Positions 13,636-19,546 of a stretch of 20,278 nt of DNA are shown in pieces. The notes below the pieces were generated by a model. It was not told the DNA's origin, searched no databases, and saw only the letters and a program-made list of their open reading frames with translations. The stretch spans positions 1-20,278 of the forward strand of contig JAEZEJ010000026.1 of NCBI GenBank assembly GCA_023417775.1. The letters run 5' to 3'. Every line of letters starts with the position of its first letter. Position 1 is the first letter of the stretch. A program made the position numbers and the translations under genes. This stretch comes from Actinomycetes bacterium (lineage in GTDB: Bacteria > Actinomycetota > Actinomycetes > Propionibacteriales > Nocardioidaceae).

Positions 13636-14669
13636 CCGCTGCCCCTCCCGCGCCGGGCGTGACGATCAGACGTCGCTCGGCGCGGGTCCGCGGCATCTGG
13701 CTGCTGGTGGTCGTCGCGCTGCTCGTCGGCCTCGCCGCCGCCTCGCTGAGCATCGGCTCGCGCGAGGTCGCCTGGTCGGACATCGCCGCGGCGCTGCGCG
13801 GCGAAGTCGACTCCGTGGCGCAGGCGGCGATCGCCAAGCGCATCCCCCGCACGGTGCTGGCGCTGCTGGCCGGGGCCGCGCTCGGGATCGCCGGGGCCGT
13901 CATGCAGGGAGTCACGCGCAATCCGCTCGCCGACCCGGGGATCCTCGGAGTCAACATGGGGGCCGCGCTGGCCATCGTCACCGGCATGGCCTGGTTCGGG
14001 CTGTGGACGCAGACCTCGATGATCTGGACGGCCATCGGTGGAGCGGCAGCGACAGCGCTGCTGGTGTACGTGATGGGTTCGCTCGGGCGCGGAGGCGCCA
14101 CGCCGCTGAAGCTGGCGCTGGCGGGTGCGGCGACATCGGCCACGCTCTCCTCCTTCATCAGCGCCGTCGTGCTTCCCCGCGGCGACATCGCGGGCAGCGT
14201 CCGGTCGTGGCAGATCGGCGGTGTCGGTGGAGCCACCTTCGACGGCATCTCCCCCGCCGTACCCTTCATCATCGTCGGCACGGTGATCTGTCTGGCCTCG
14301 GCACGAGCACTCGATCTGCTGGCGCTGGGTGACGAGCTCGCCGCCGGCCTGGGCGAACGTGTCGCCGTCGTCCGGGGGCTCGCGGCGCTCGGAGCCGTGA
14401 TCCTGTGCGGTGCGATCACGGCGGTAGCGGGTCCGATCGCCTTCGTCGGGCTGGTCGTGCCCCACGTCTGCCGGCTCATGGTCGGCGTCAACCACGTCTG
14501 GCTGCTGCCGTTCTCCGCGGCCGTGGGTGCCGCACTGCTCACGGCCTCGGACATCGTCGGTCGCGTGGTGGCGCGTCCTGACGAGCTGGCGGTCGGCATC
14601 GTCACGGCGGTCATCGGAGCTCCCTTCTTCATCGCCGTCGTCCGGCGTCAGAAGGTCCGCGGCCTGTGA
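13632..14669 (+). CDS. FecCD-family iron-siderophore ABC permease (first)
   Basis: 345 residues, normal for FecCD/BtuC permeases with about ten spans. The family signature is clear: RIPRTVLALLAGAALGIAGA followed by MQGVTRNPLADPGILGVNMGA (91-111), and later the GPIAFVGLVVPH segment with a following Arg, which forms the ATPase-contact loop. It would heterodimerise with the next permease to carry the ferric siderophore across the membrane. The start is GTG 13632, overlapping the lipoprotein stop; the stop TGA overlaps the next GTG start (14666-14669), so all three genes are coupled. No ABC ATPase gene accompanies the pair in this window. Confidence 0.93.
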   Translation: MTAAPPAPGVTIRRRSARVRGIWLLVVVALLVGLAAASLSIGSREVAWSDIAAALRGEVDSVAQAAIAKRIPRTVLALLAGAALGIAGAVMQGVTRNPLADPGILGVNMGAALAIVTGMAWFGLWTQTSMIWTAIGGAAATALLVYVMGSLGRGGATPLKLALAGAATSATLSSFISAVVLPRGDIAGSVRSWQIGGVGGATFDGISPAVPFIIVGTVICLASARALDLLALGDELAAGLGERVAVVRGLAALGAVILCGAITAVAGPIAFVGLVVPHVCRLMVGVNHVWLLPFSAAVGAALLTASDIVGRVVARPDELAVGIVTAVIGAPFFIAVVRRQKVRGL

Positions 14670-15715
14670 CCGCCGTCAGCCGGGAGCCCCGTCAGACCCT
14701 CAACCCGGTGGCCCGCGAGCGGGGCAGTCGCAGGCGCCGCCGGATGCTGACGCTCACCGCACTGAGTGTGCTCGTCGCCCTGCTCGTCGCGGCATCGCTC
14801 ATGCTGGGCAACACCTTCTACCCGCCGGGGGACGTCGCTCGCGTGCTGATGGGCCAAGAGGTCCCGGGCGCCTCCTTCACCGTGGGTCGCCTGCGCCTGC
14901 CGCGGGTCGCTCTGGCGGTCGTCGCCGGCATGTGCTTCGGACTCGGCGGCGTCACCTTCCAGACCATGCTGCGCAATCCGCTCGCCAGCCCCGACATCAT
15001 CGGCATCAGCTCGGGAGCGAGCGCGGCGGCCGTCGTCGGGATCGTCTTCTGGTCCTTATCGGGCACGCTGCTCTCGGTGCTCGCGATCGTGGTGGCCCTG
15101 GGCGTCGCCCTGGCCATCTACCTCCTCTCCTTCCGCCGGGGCGTTCACGGCACACGCCTCATCCTGATCGGCATCGGCATCGCCGCGATGCTCGAGAGCG
15201 TCACCTCCTATGCCCTGAGCAAGGCGCCGCAGTGGGAGCTGCAGGAGGCGATGAGGTGGATCACCGGCAGCATCAACGGCACCCGGTGGAGTGCCGTGGT
15301 GCCGGTGGCGATCGCTCTGGCGGTCTTCGGCCCGATGCTCCTGGCTCAGGCGCGCAATCTGTCGCAGCTGCAGCTCGGCGACGAGACCGCGGCCGCCCTC
15401 GGCATCCGGGTCGAGCGCACGCGGCTGCTCCTGGTCACCGCCTCCGTGGGACTCATCGCCTTCGCGACGTCCGCCGCCGGGCCCATCGCCTTCGTCGCCT
15501 TCCTGTCGGGTCCGATCGCGGCACGCATCGTGCGACACGGCTCCCTGCTGGTGCCGGCGGCTCTCATCGGAGCCGTGCTGGTGCTCGCGGGCGATCTCGT
15601 CGGCCAGCTCGCCTTCGACACGCGCTATCCGGTGGGCGTGGTGACCGGCGCGCTGGGAGCGCCCTATCTGCTCTACCTCATCATCAGAGTCAATCGCACC
15701 GGCCGATCGCTGTGA
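14666..15715 (+). CDS. FecCD-family iron-siderophore ABC permease (second)
   Basis: 349 residues with an Arg-rich cytoplasmic N-terminus and about ten spans. FecCD signature: RLPRVALAVVAGMCFGLGG then FQTMLRNPLASPDIIGISSGASA (98-120), and the ATPase-contact segment GPIAFVAFLSGPIARI, slightly different from its partner's GPIAFVGLVVPH. It presumably pairs with the preceding permease. GTG start 14666 overlaps the previous stop. It ends only 35 bp from the convergent hypothetical gene, so the operon ends here without an ATPase. The missing FecE/FepC-type subunit is presumably encoded elsewhere and may be shared with other iron importers. Confidence 0.93.
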   Translation: MTAVSREPRQTLNPVARERGSRRRRRMLTLTALSVLVALLVAASLMLGNTFYPPGDVARVLMGQEVPGASFTVGRLRLPRVALAVVAGMCFGLGGVTFQTMLRNPLASPDIIGISSGASAAAVVGIVFWSLSGTLLSVLAIVVALGVALAIYLLSFRRGVHGTRLILIGIGIAAMLESVTSYALSKAPQWELQEAMRWITGSINGTRWSAVVPVAIALAVFGPMLLAQARNLSQLQLGDETAAALGIRVERTRLLLVTASVGLIAFATSAAGPIAFVAFLSGPIAARIVRHGSLLVPAALIGAVLVLAGDLVGQLAFDTRYPVGVVTGALGAPYLLYLIIRVNRTGRSL

Positions 15716-15729
15716 GCGGATCGCCCGCT
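15715..15729. terminator. Small hairpin between convergent genes
   Basis: AGCGG-ATCGC-CCGCT directly follows the permease stop in the 34-bp convergent gap. Short and without a T-tract; weak candidate. Confidence 0.25.
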
Positions 15730-15749
15730 GCTTCTCGGCGGCGCGCGAT

Positions 15750-16988
15750 TCAGTCCCCGGCGGGGCCGAAGGTCCAGGTCATGGTGATATCGGGGCCCGG
15801 AGCGTCGCTGGCGGCGGCGAGCTCACCGTCGAGGCTCGTGAACAGGACCCGCATCCACTGGAGCGGCTGGTAGTCGAGCAGCGGATCGCCGAGCGGCTCC
15901 CACTCCTCATCGCCCAGCGTCCACAGCTCGGCGGAGGTGGACTGGGGACCGACATCCACCCGCGCGTCGCTCGCACGGAATCCAGCGAGAAACCAGTCAT
16001 CGCCGTTCCGGCCGACATCCATCACCGTGCCCGACCCCGGGAAGGCGGTGGGCTCGACGACCTCCTCGACGCCGTCGGCATCGATGGTGCGGATGCCGTA
16101 GATCGTCTCCTCATCGCCGCCGCTCTGCGTCAGCAGGAGGACGCCGTCCTCGCCATCGCGCAATCTGCTGATGGTCTCCCCTTCGGGGATCTCACCGATC
16201 GACTGCCACTGCAGCCCGGCGTCCTCGGCGTACCAGATCGTGTGCCCCTCGTCCCGTGCACCGGTGGTGGTGACGAAGCCGCGACCGGTCGAGGCGACCG
16301 AGAAGGGGATCTCACCCTCAGGGCCCGCAGCCTCCTCCCACTCGCAGGCCGACACCGTGCAGCGATGCAGGGTGATCGTGCCGAGCTGCGACGTGGTGAC
16401 CAGAGCGGTGTCGGTGTCGCCGAGCCGCGCGACGGCGGCGTCAGCGGTCATGATCGCGCTGGGGCCTTCGGCCGGGCTGATCTCATTGCTGCGCAGTGCG
16501 ACCGGGAGGGTCATCGGGTCGCCGCCCTCGAGCCGGCCCTCGGAGGTGAGATCGGTACCCGTCCAGGTCAGCGGGCTCTCGGTCGTCTCCTTGTCATCCT
16601 GGTCCACACGCTTCGACTCGAAGGCCACGGCGATCCACGGCGCGCCCTCCCCGCCCGGCAGTGACGCGATTGCGGCCGGATCAGCGGTCGCAGGAGCGGC
16701 CAGAGCCGTGTCGAGACGGGTGCCACGCACACGTTCGATATTCGGCCGCGGCGAATCCACCACCAGAGTCTCGCCATCCCAGGAGAGCCGCACCGGGGTC
16801 GTCCCATCGCTCCACCATTCGGGGTGGGCGTAACCAGGGACCTCGTGGGGGCTCACCGATGTGAGCGTGGCGACGAATGCGGCATCGTCATCGTCATCCG
16901 CTCGCTCCAGGGACCACCAGATCAGTCCGGCCACGAGTGCCACCACGACGACTGCCAGACCCACCAGCATCCCGCGACGCCTCATCAT
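15750..16988 (-). CDS. Membrane-anchored hypothetical protein with extracytoplasmic domain
   Basis: 412 residues; no named family recognised. MMRRRG plus a hydrophobic stretch at ~7-27 make a single N-terminal membrane anchor (no lipobox), followed by an acidic linker and a large extracytoplasmic part. The latter has recurring segments with Trp, such as WIAVAFES, HTIWYAEDAGLQWQSIGEIPEG, DDWFLAGF and LWTLGDEEWEPLG, suggesting a beta-propeller/BNR-like fold. Two cysteines close together (HRCTVSACEW, ~220) could form a disulfide. The start at 16988 is supported by GGGGG nearby and a TACACT -10 upstream; the frame stays open much further upstream, through the repeats and tRNA, but that part is non-coding. 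Stand-alone gene; role unknown. Confidence 0.82.
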   Translation of the reverse strand: MMRRRGMLVGLAVVVVALVAGLIWWSLERADDDDDAAFVATLTSVSPHEVPGYAHPEWWSDGTTPVRLSWDGETLVVDSPRPNIERVRGTRLDTALAAPATADPAAIASLPGGEGAPWIAVAFESKRVDQDDKETTESPLTWTGTDLTSEGRLEGGDPMTLPVALRSNEISPAEGPSAIMTADAAVARLGDTDTALVTTSQLGTITLHRCTVSACEWEEAAGPEGEIPFSVASTGRGFVTTTGARDEGHTIWYAEDAGLQWQSIGEIPEGETISRLRDGEDGVLLLTQSGGDEETIYGIRTIDADGVEEVVEPTAFPGSGTVMDVGRNGDDWFLAGFRASDARVDVGPQSTSAELWTLGDEEWEPLGDPLLDYQPLQWMRVLFTSLDGELAAASDAPGPDITMTWTFGPAGD

Positions 16989-17012
16989 GACCCCCGTTCG
17001 ACGACGCTCACG

Positions 17013-17018
17013 AGTGTA
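17013..17018 (-). promoter_or_regulatory. -10 element of the membrane-anchored hypothetical gene
   Basis: Minus-strand TACACT would start transcription near 17006, giving an ~18-nt leader that contains the GGGGG ribosome-site candidate. It also places a promoter between the tRNA repeats and the gene. Confidence 0.45.
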
Positions 17019-17090
17019 GGCGAGTCGACGGCGAGGAGCCGATCCGTCTGCGGTCGACCCCGCGAGCCACGTCGACCTACCCCACCGCGC

Positions 17091-17290
17091 GAGAGCCGGT
17101 GACGGGATCCCTGGACTGCGCGCTCCGCGCGGGAGGGGGGCCCGACTCGATCCCCGACACCGGGAAGAGCGCGCTGCGCGCGAGAGCCGGTGACGGGATC
17201 CCTGGACTGCGCGCTCCGCGCGGGAGAGGGGCCCGACTCGATCCCCGACACCGGGGAGAGCCGGCTTCGCCGGGAGAGCCGGTGACGGGA
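17091..17290 (-). repeat. Two 91-92 bp tandem repeats derived from or mimicking the tRNA-Gly 3' end
   Basis: Copy 1 is 17091-17181, copy 2 is 17182-17273, and a third start (17274-17290) runs into the tRNA gene. For their first ~80 bp the copies differ at only two positions. Each carries the 3' terminal sequence of the tRNA (minus-strand CCCGTCACCGGCTCTC) and, 70 nt away, a CCGGTGT like the tRNA 5' end; 70 nt is also the span of the real acceptor stem (17278-17347). Internal GC hairpins are present. On the transcribed strand the repeats lie just downstream of the tRNA. The rest of the 16989-17276 gap holds only the promoter of the hypothetical gene. Confidence 0.85.
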
Positions 17291-17347
17291 ATCGAACCCG
17301 CGTATCTTGCTTGGGAAGCAAGCGCTCTGCCATTGAGCTACACCGGC
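17277..17347 (-). tRNA. tRNA-Gly (anticodon CCC)
   Basis: Minus-strand cloverleaf, 71 nt without encoded CCA. Acceptor stem GCCGGTG (17347-17341) pairs fully with CACCGGC (17284-17278), discriminator T. The D-arm contains AGCTCAATGGCAGAGC. Anticodon stem CTTGC/GCAAG encloses the 7-nt loop TTCCCAA, so the anticodon is CCC, reading GGG. The T-arm GCGGG-TTCGATT-CCCGT is canonical. Confidence 0.97.
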
Positions 17348-17357
17348 AACGCCCCTG

Positions 17358-17363
17358 ACTATA
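17358..17363 (-). promoter_or_regulatory. -10 element of the tRNA-Gly gene
   Basis: Minus-strand TATAGT, 10 bp upstream of the mature tRNA 5' end. No clear -35 was seen. It lies back-to-back with the crotonase gene promoter. Confidence 0.5.
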
Positions 17364-17387
17364 GCGCCCCACGCGACCGCGCCACGC

Positions 17388-17393
17388 TACGGT
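17388..17393 (+). promoter_or_regulatory. Leaderless -10 element of the crotonase gene
   Basis: TACGGT followed by 6 nt (GGCGCC) and ATG at 17400; no ribosome site. Confidence 0.5.
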
Positions 17394-17399
17394 GGCGCC

Positions 17400-18149
17400 A
17401 TGCCTCTCGTGTTGCTGGAAGCCGACGGCCCGATCCGCACCATCACCCTCAACGCCCCCGAACGGCTCAATGCCCTCGACATGCCGCTGCTGGACGAGCT
17501 GCGCGATGCGATCGCCGCCGTCGCCGCCGATCCCGATGCTCAAGCCCTCGTCGTCACCGGCGAAGGCAAGGCCTTCTGCTCCGGCGCCAATGTCGACAGT
17601 CTGTTCGGCGACACCAGCCGGCCGACCGAGCGGCTGCGCGAGCACCTCATGCACGTCTACGGCTCGTTCCTCGGGCTGCGTGGTCTGACCATCCCCACCA
17701 TCGCCGCCGTCCAGGGCGCTGCCGTGGGCGCCGGCCTCAACATCGCCCTGTGCTGCGATGTCATCATCGCCGGGCCCCTCGCCGGCTTCGGCCCCACCTT
17801 CTCGAATATCGGCCTACACCCCGGCGGCGGCTGCACCTGGATGCTGACCCAGCGCATCGGCTCGGCCAATACCGCCGCCGCCCTCTACGCCGGCGACATC
17901 ATCGACGCCGAGCGGGCACTGCGCCTCGGCCTCGCCCAGGAGCTCGTCGAGGATCCCCGAGGACGGGCCCGCGAGCTCGCCGAGCGCTACACCTCGCGCA
18001 ATGCCGACCTCATGGGCGATATCAAGCGCTCGGTCCAGATCGCCGCCACCGGCGACCTCAACGAATCCCTCGACTTCGAGTCGTGGGCGCAGGCCGAGTC
18101 CCTCGCCAGCGACGAGTTCTCCGCCTTCGCCGCGAAGTTCCGCCGCTGA
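17400..18149 (+). CDS. Crotonase-fold protein (enoyl-CoA hydratase/isomerase family) lacking both hydratase glutamates
   Basis: 249 residues, standard crotonase length. CoA and oxyanion-hole blocks are present: GKAFCSGANVDSL (56-68) and AAVQGAAVGAGLNIALCCD (102-120), then FGPTFSNIGLHPGGGCTW (130-147). Aligned by eye to rat mitochondrial hydratase, catalytic Glu144 corresponds to N114 and Glu164 to F134, so classical water addition is unlikely. An acyl-CoA isomerase or another crotonase reaction, as in PaaG-type proteins that also lack these Glu residues, is more plausible. Start ATG 17400 follows a leaderless -10. Stand-alone gene, convergent with the LysR gene; the nearby fadE5-like gene hints at a fatty or aromatic acyl-CoA context. 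Confidence 0.85.
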   Translation: MPLVLLEADGPIRTITLNAPERLNALDMPLLDELRDAIAAVAADPDAQALVVTGEGKAFCSGANVDSLFGDTSRPTERLREHLMHVYGSFLGLRGLTIPTIAAVQGAAVGAGLNIALCCDVIIAGPLAGFGPTFSNIGLHPGGGCTWMLTQRIGSANTAAALYAGDIIDAERALRLGLAQELVEDPRGRARELAERYTSRNADLMGDIKRSVQIAATGDLNESLDFESWAQAESLASDEFSAFAAKFRR

Positions 18150-18236
18150 CCCGCCCGCGCCACGGGACATGTGCTCACGGGGTCGCTCCCGCTGCCGCGG
18201 ACGCACATCTTCCGTCGTTCCCGGGCGACACCGGGG

Positions 18237-19157
18237 TCAGACCGAAGCGTGGGCATCGGCGACGGCCCGCGCCTCGTCCCGCAGCGCCTGGACCACGAAC
18301 CGCACCGAGGGGCGCTCCAGACGGTCGGGCCGCAGGACCGCGGCGATCTCCCGCTTCGCCCGGATGCCGACCAGCGGCCGTGTCACCAGCCCGTTCCCGT
18401 GCTCACGCGTCGTGAAGCGCGGGAGGATCGCTATGCCGTGCCCGCCCGCCACCAGCGCCTCGACGATCCCGTTGTCGACGATCCGCTGAGCGATGTGCAG
18501 CGGCTCACCGGTCACGGCCACGATCCGCGTCAGTACATCGTCGAAGGGATAGCCGTTCGGAACGCCGATCCACGTCTCCCCCGCCACATCGCGCGGCGAC
18601 AGCGTCGCCTTCCGCGCGAGCCGATGGTCCTCCGGCAGTGCGACATCGAGGGGCTCGCTCATCAGCGGCACCACCTGGAGGCCCCGGTCGTGCCAGGTCT
18701 CGTGGGCGCTCGGAGAGTCGGCCACCACCACGTCGTAGTCGGGCACCAGGTCGGCCATGTCCTCGAGATGGGACAGGTCGGCGTCATGGCACGCCAGTCG
18801 GACACTCGGCTCGGCCTCCATCCGGCGCAGCACACCGGGCAGCAGCATCTCGCCTCCGGTCGGGAAGGTGGTCAGCAGCACGTCGCCCGCCGGCCGGGAC
18901 ATGTAGTCGTGCCACTTCGCCTCGGCACGCTCGATCGCGACCGCGATCTCGGTCGCCGTTCGCGCCAGCGCGCGTCCCGCCGAGGTGAGCGCAACGCCCC
19001 GCCCCGCCGGCTCGACGAGCTGAAATCCCGCCTCGCGTTCGAGTGATTTCAGCTGCTGCGAAATGGCCGATGGAGTGACATTCATCTCATCGGCGACCGC
19101 CGCCACCGAACCCCGCTCCGCCAATTCCCGCAGAATCCCAAGGCGTCGCACATCCAT
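18237..19157 (-). CDS. LysR family transcriptional regulator
   Basis: 306 residues, typical LysR length. N-terminal winged HTH at ~1-60: LRELAERGSVAAVADEMNVTPSAISQQLKSLE (9-40), then the GRGVALTSAG wing. The rest is the LysR substrate-binding domain (VLLTTFPTGGEMLLPGVL from ~93, DVVVADSP, GHGIAILPRF). Start ATG 19157 lies 6 nt after a TAGTTT -10 with no ribosome site (leaderless), and a perfect 15-bp inverted repeat, 19157-19171, spans the start and -10, so autoregulation is likely. It is divergent from the 36-codon small membrane protein gene, a natural target. Its effector is unknown. The 87-bp gap to the convergent crotonase gene holds no clear feature. Confidence 0.92.
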   Translation of the reverse strand: MDVRRLGILRELAERGSVAAVADEMNVTPSAISQQLKSLEREAGFQLVEPAGRGVALTSAGRALARTATEIAVAIERAEAKWHDYMSRPAGDVLLTTFPTGGEMLLPGVLRRMEAEPSVRLACHDADLSHLEDMADLVPDYDVVVADSPSAHETWHDRGLQVVPLMSEPLDVALPEDHRLARKATLSPRDVAGETWIGVPNGYPFDDVLTRIVAVTGEPLHIAQRIVDNGIVEALVAGGHGIAILPRFTTREHGNGLVTRPLVGIRAKREIAAVLRPDRLERPSVRFVVQALRDEARAVADAHASV

Positions 19158-19171
19158 GTAGTAAAACTACA
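19157..19171. promoter_or_regulatory. Inverted repeat (LysR operator candidate) overlapping the LysR promoter
   Basis: TGTAGTAAAACTACA: perfect 6-bp arms around AAA. It covers the leaderless -10 (19164-19169, minus-strand TAGTTT) and the first base of the LysR start codon. A locally AT-rich palindrome in GC-rich DNA. Confidence 0.6.
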
Positions 19172-19256
19172 CGTTGAATGAAGTTCACTGAGATTGTTCT
19201 TGGCAATGGACACCGACATCATGGACAGCAGACCGATTCGAACGAAGGGAGCCTCC

Positions 19257-19367
19257 ATGATCGCCATCTCCGCATTGGCCGCCATCACGCTCGCCGTGGG
19301 GGTCACCCGCACGGTGCAACTCGTCCGCACCGACGGCTACCGTCGCGTGCCCGCGCGTTGGCAGTGA
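19257..19367 (+). CDS. Small single-span membrane protein, 36 residues
   Basis: Not in any recognised family. ATG 19257 is preceded by AAGGGAG with good spacing. The product begins with a hydrophobic helix (MIAISALAAITLAVGV, 1-16) followed by a basic tail with the motif VRTDGYRRVPARW, giving a predicted inner-membrane protein with a short charged end. A strong intrinsic terminator begins 18 bp after the stop, and the gene sits divergent from LysR across a palindrome, so it looks like a complete small transcription unit. I recall similar short DGYRRxP-tailed proteins in related actinobacteria, but cannot verify this here. Confidence 0.65.
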   Translation: MIAISALAAITLAVGVTRTVQLVRTDGYRRVPARWQ

Positions 19368-19385
19368 CCACCCGCTGCCAACCCG

Positions 19386-19429
19386 AAGGCCCCAGCTCTC
19401 CCCCGAGGAGCTGGGGCCTTCCTCTTTTT
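19386..19429 (+). terminator. Intrinsic terminator after the small membrane protein gene
   Basis: A perfect 13-bp stem, AAGGCCCCAGCTC (19386-19398) with GAGCTGGGGCCTT (19408-19420), 9-nt loop, followed by CCTCTTTTT. The best Rho-independent terminator in the window. Confidence 0.92.
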
Positions 19430-19454
19430 CGGCGAACTCACCCGCACCCCGCAC

Positions 19455-19484
19455 TTGAGTTGGTAAGTTACTCGCGAGATACTT
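19455..19484 (+). promoter_or_regulatory. fadE5-like promoter with overlapping palindromic operator
   Basis: TTGAGT (19455-19460), 17-bp spacer, GATACT (19478-19483). The imperfect palindrome AAGTTACTCGCGAGATACTT (19465-19484; 8 of 10 positions match between arms, centre CGCG) covers spacer and -10, typical of a TetR-type repressor site. Outer GGTAA/TTACC elements flank it. Confidence 0.55.
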
Positions 19485-19546
19485 ATGTTACCCGGCAGTA
19501 GTTCCGAGTCCGTCGGGCCACCCCATCTCGTGCAAAGGACGATGGC

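Noticed and set aside
13439..14632. 397-codon minus-strand frame opposite the first FecCD permease
   Set aside because: Ala/Ser/Thr/Pro-rich composition, no motif, antisense to a well-supported gene.
17091..17290. Phage or island attachment site made by duplication of the tRNA 3' end
   Set aside because: Direct repeats are only 91-92 bp apart, with no integrase or cargo between them.
17091..17290. CRISPR array
   Set aside because: Whole 91-92 bp units are repeated almost identically; there are no variable spacers.
16989..17654. N-terminal extension of the membrane-anchored hypothetical protein
   Set aside because: It would run through the tRNA and its repeats; the start at 16988 has a promoter, ribosome site and membrane anchor.
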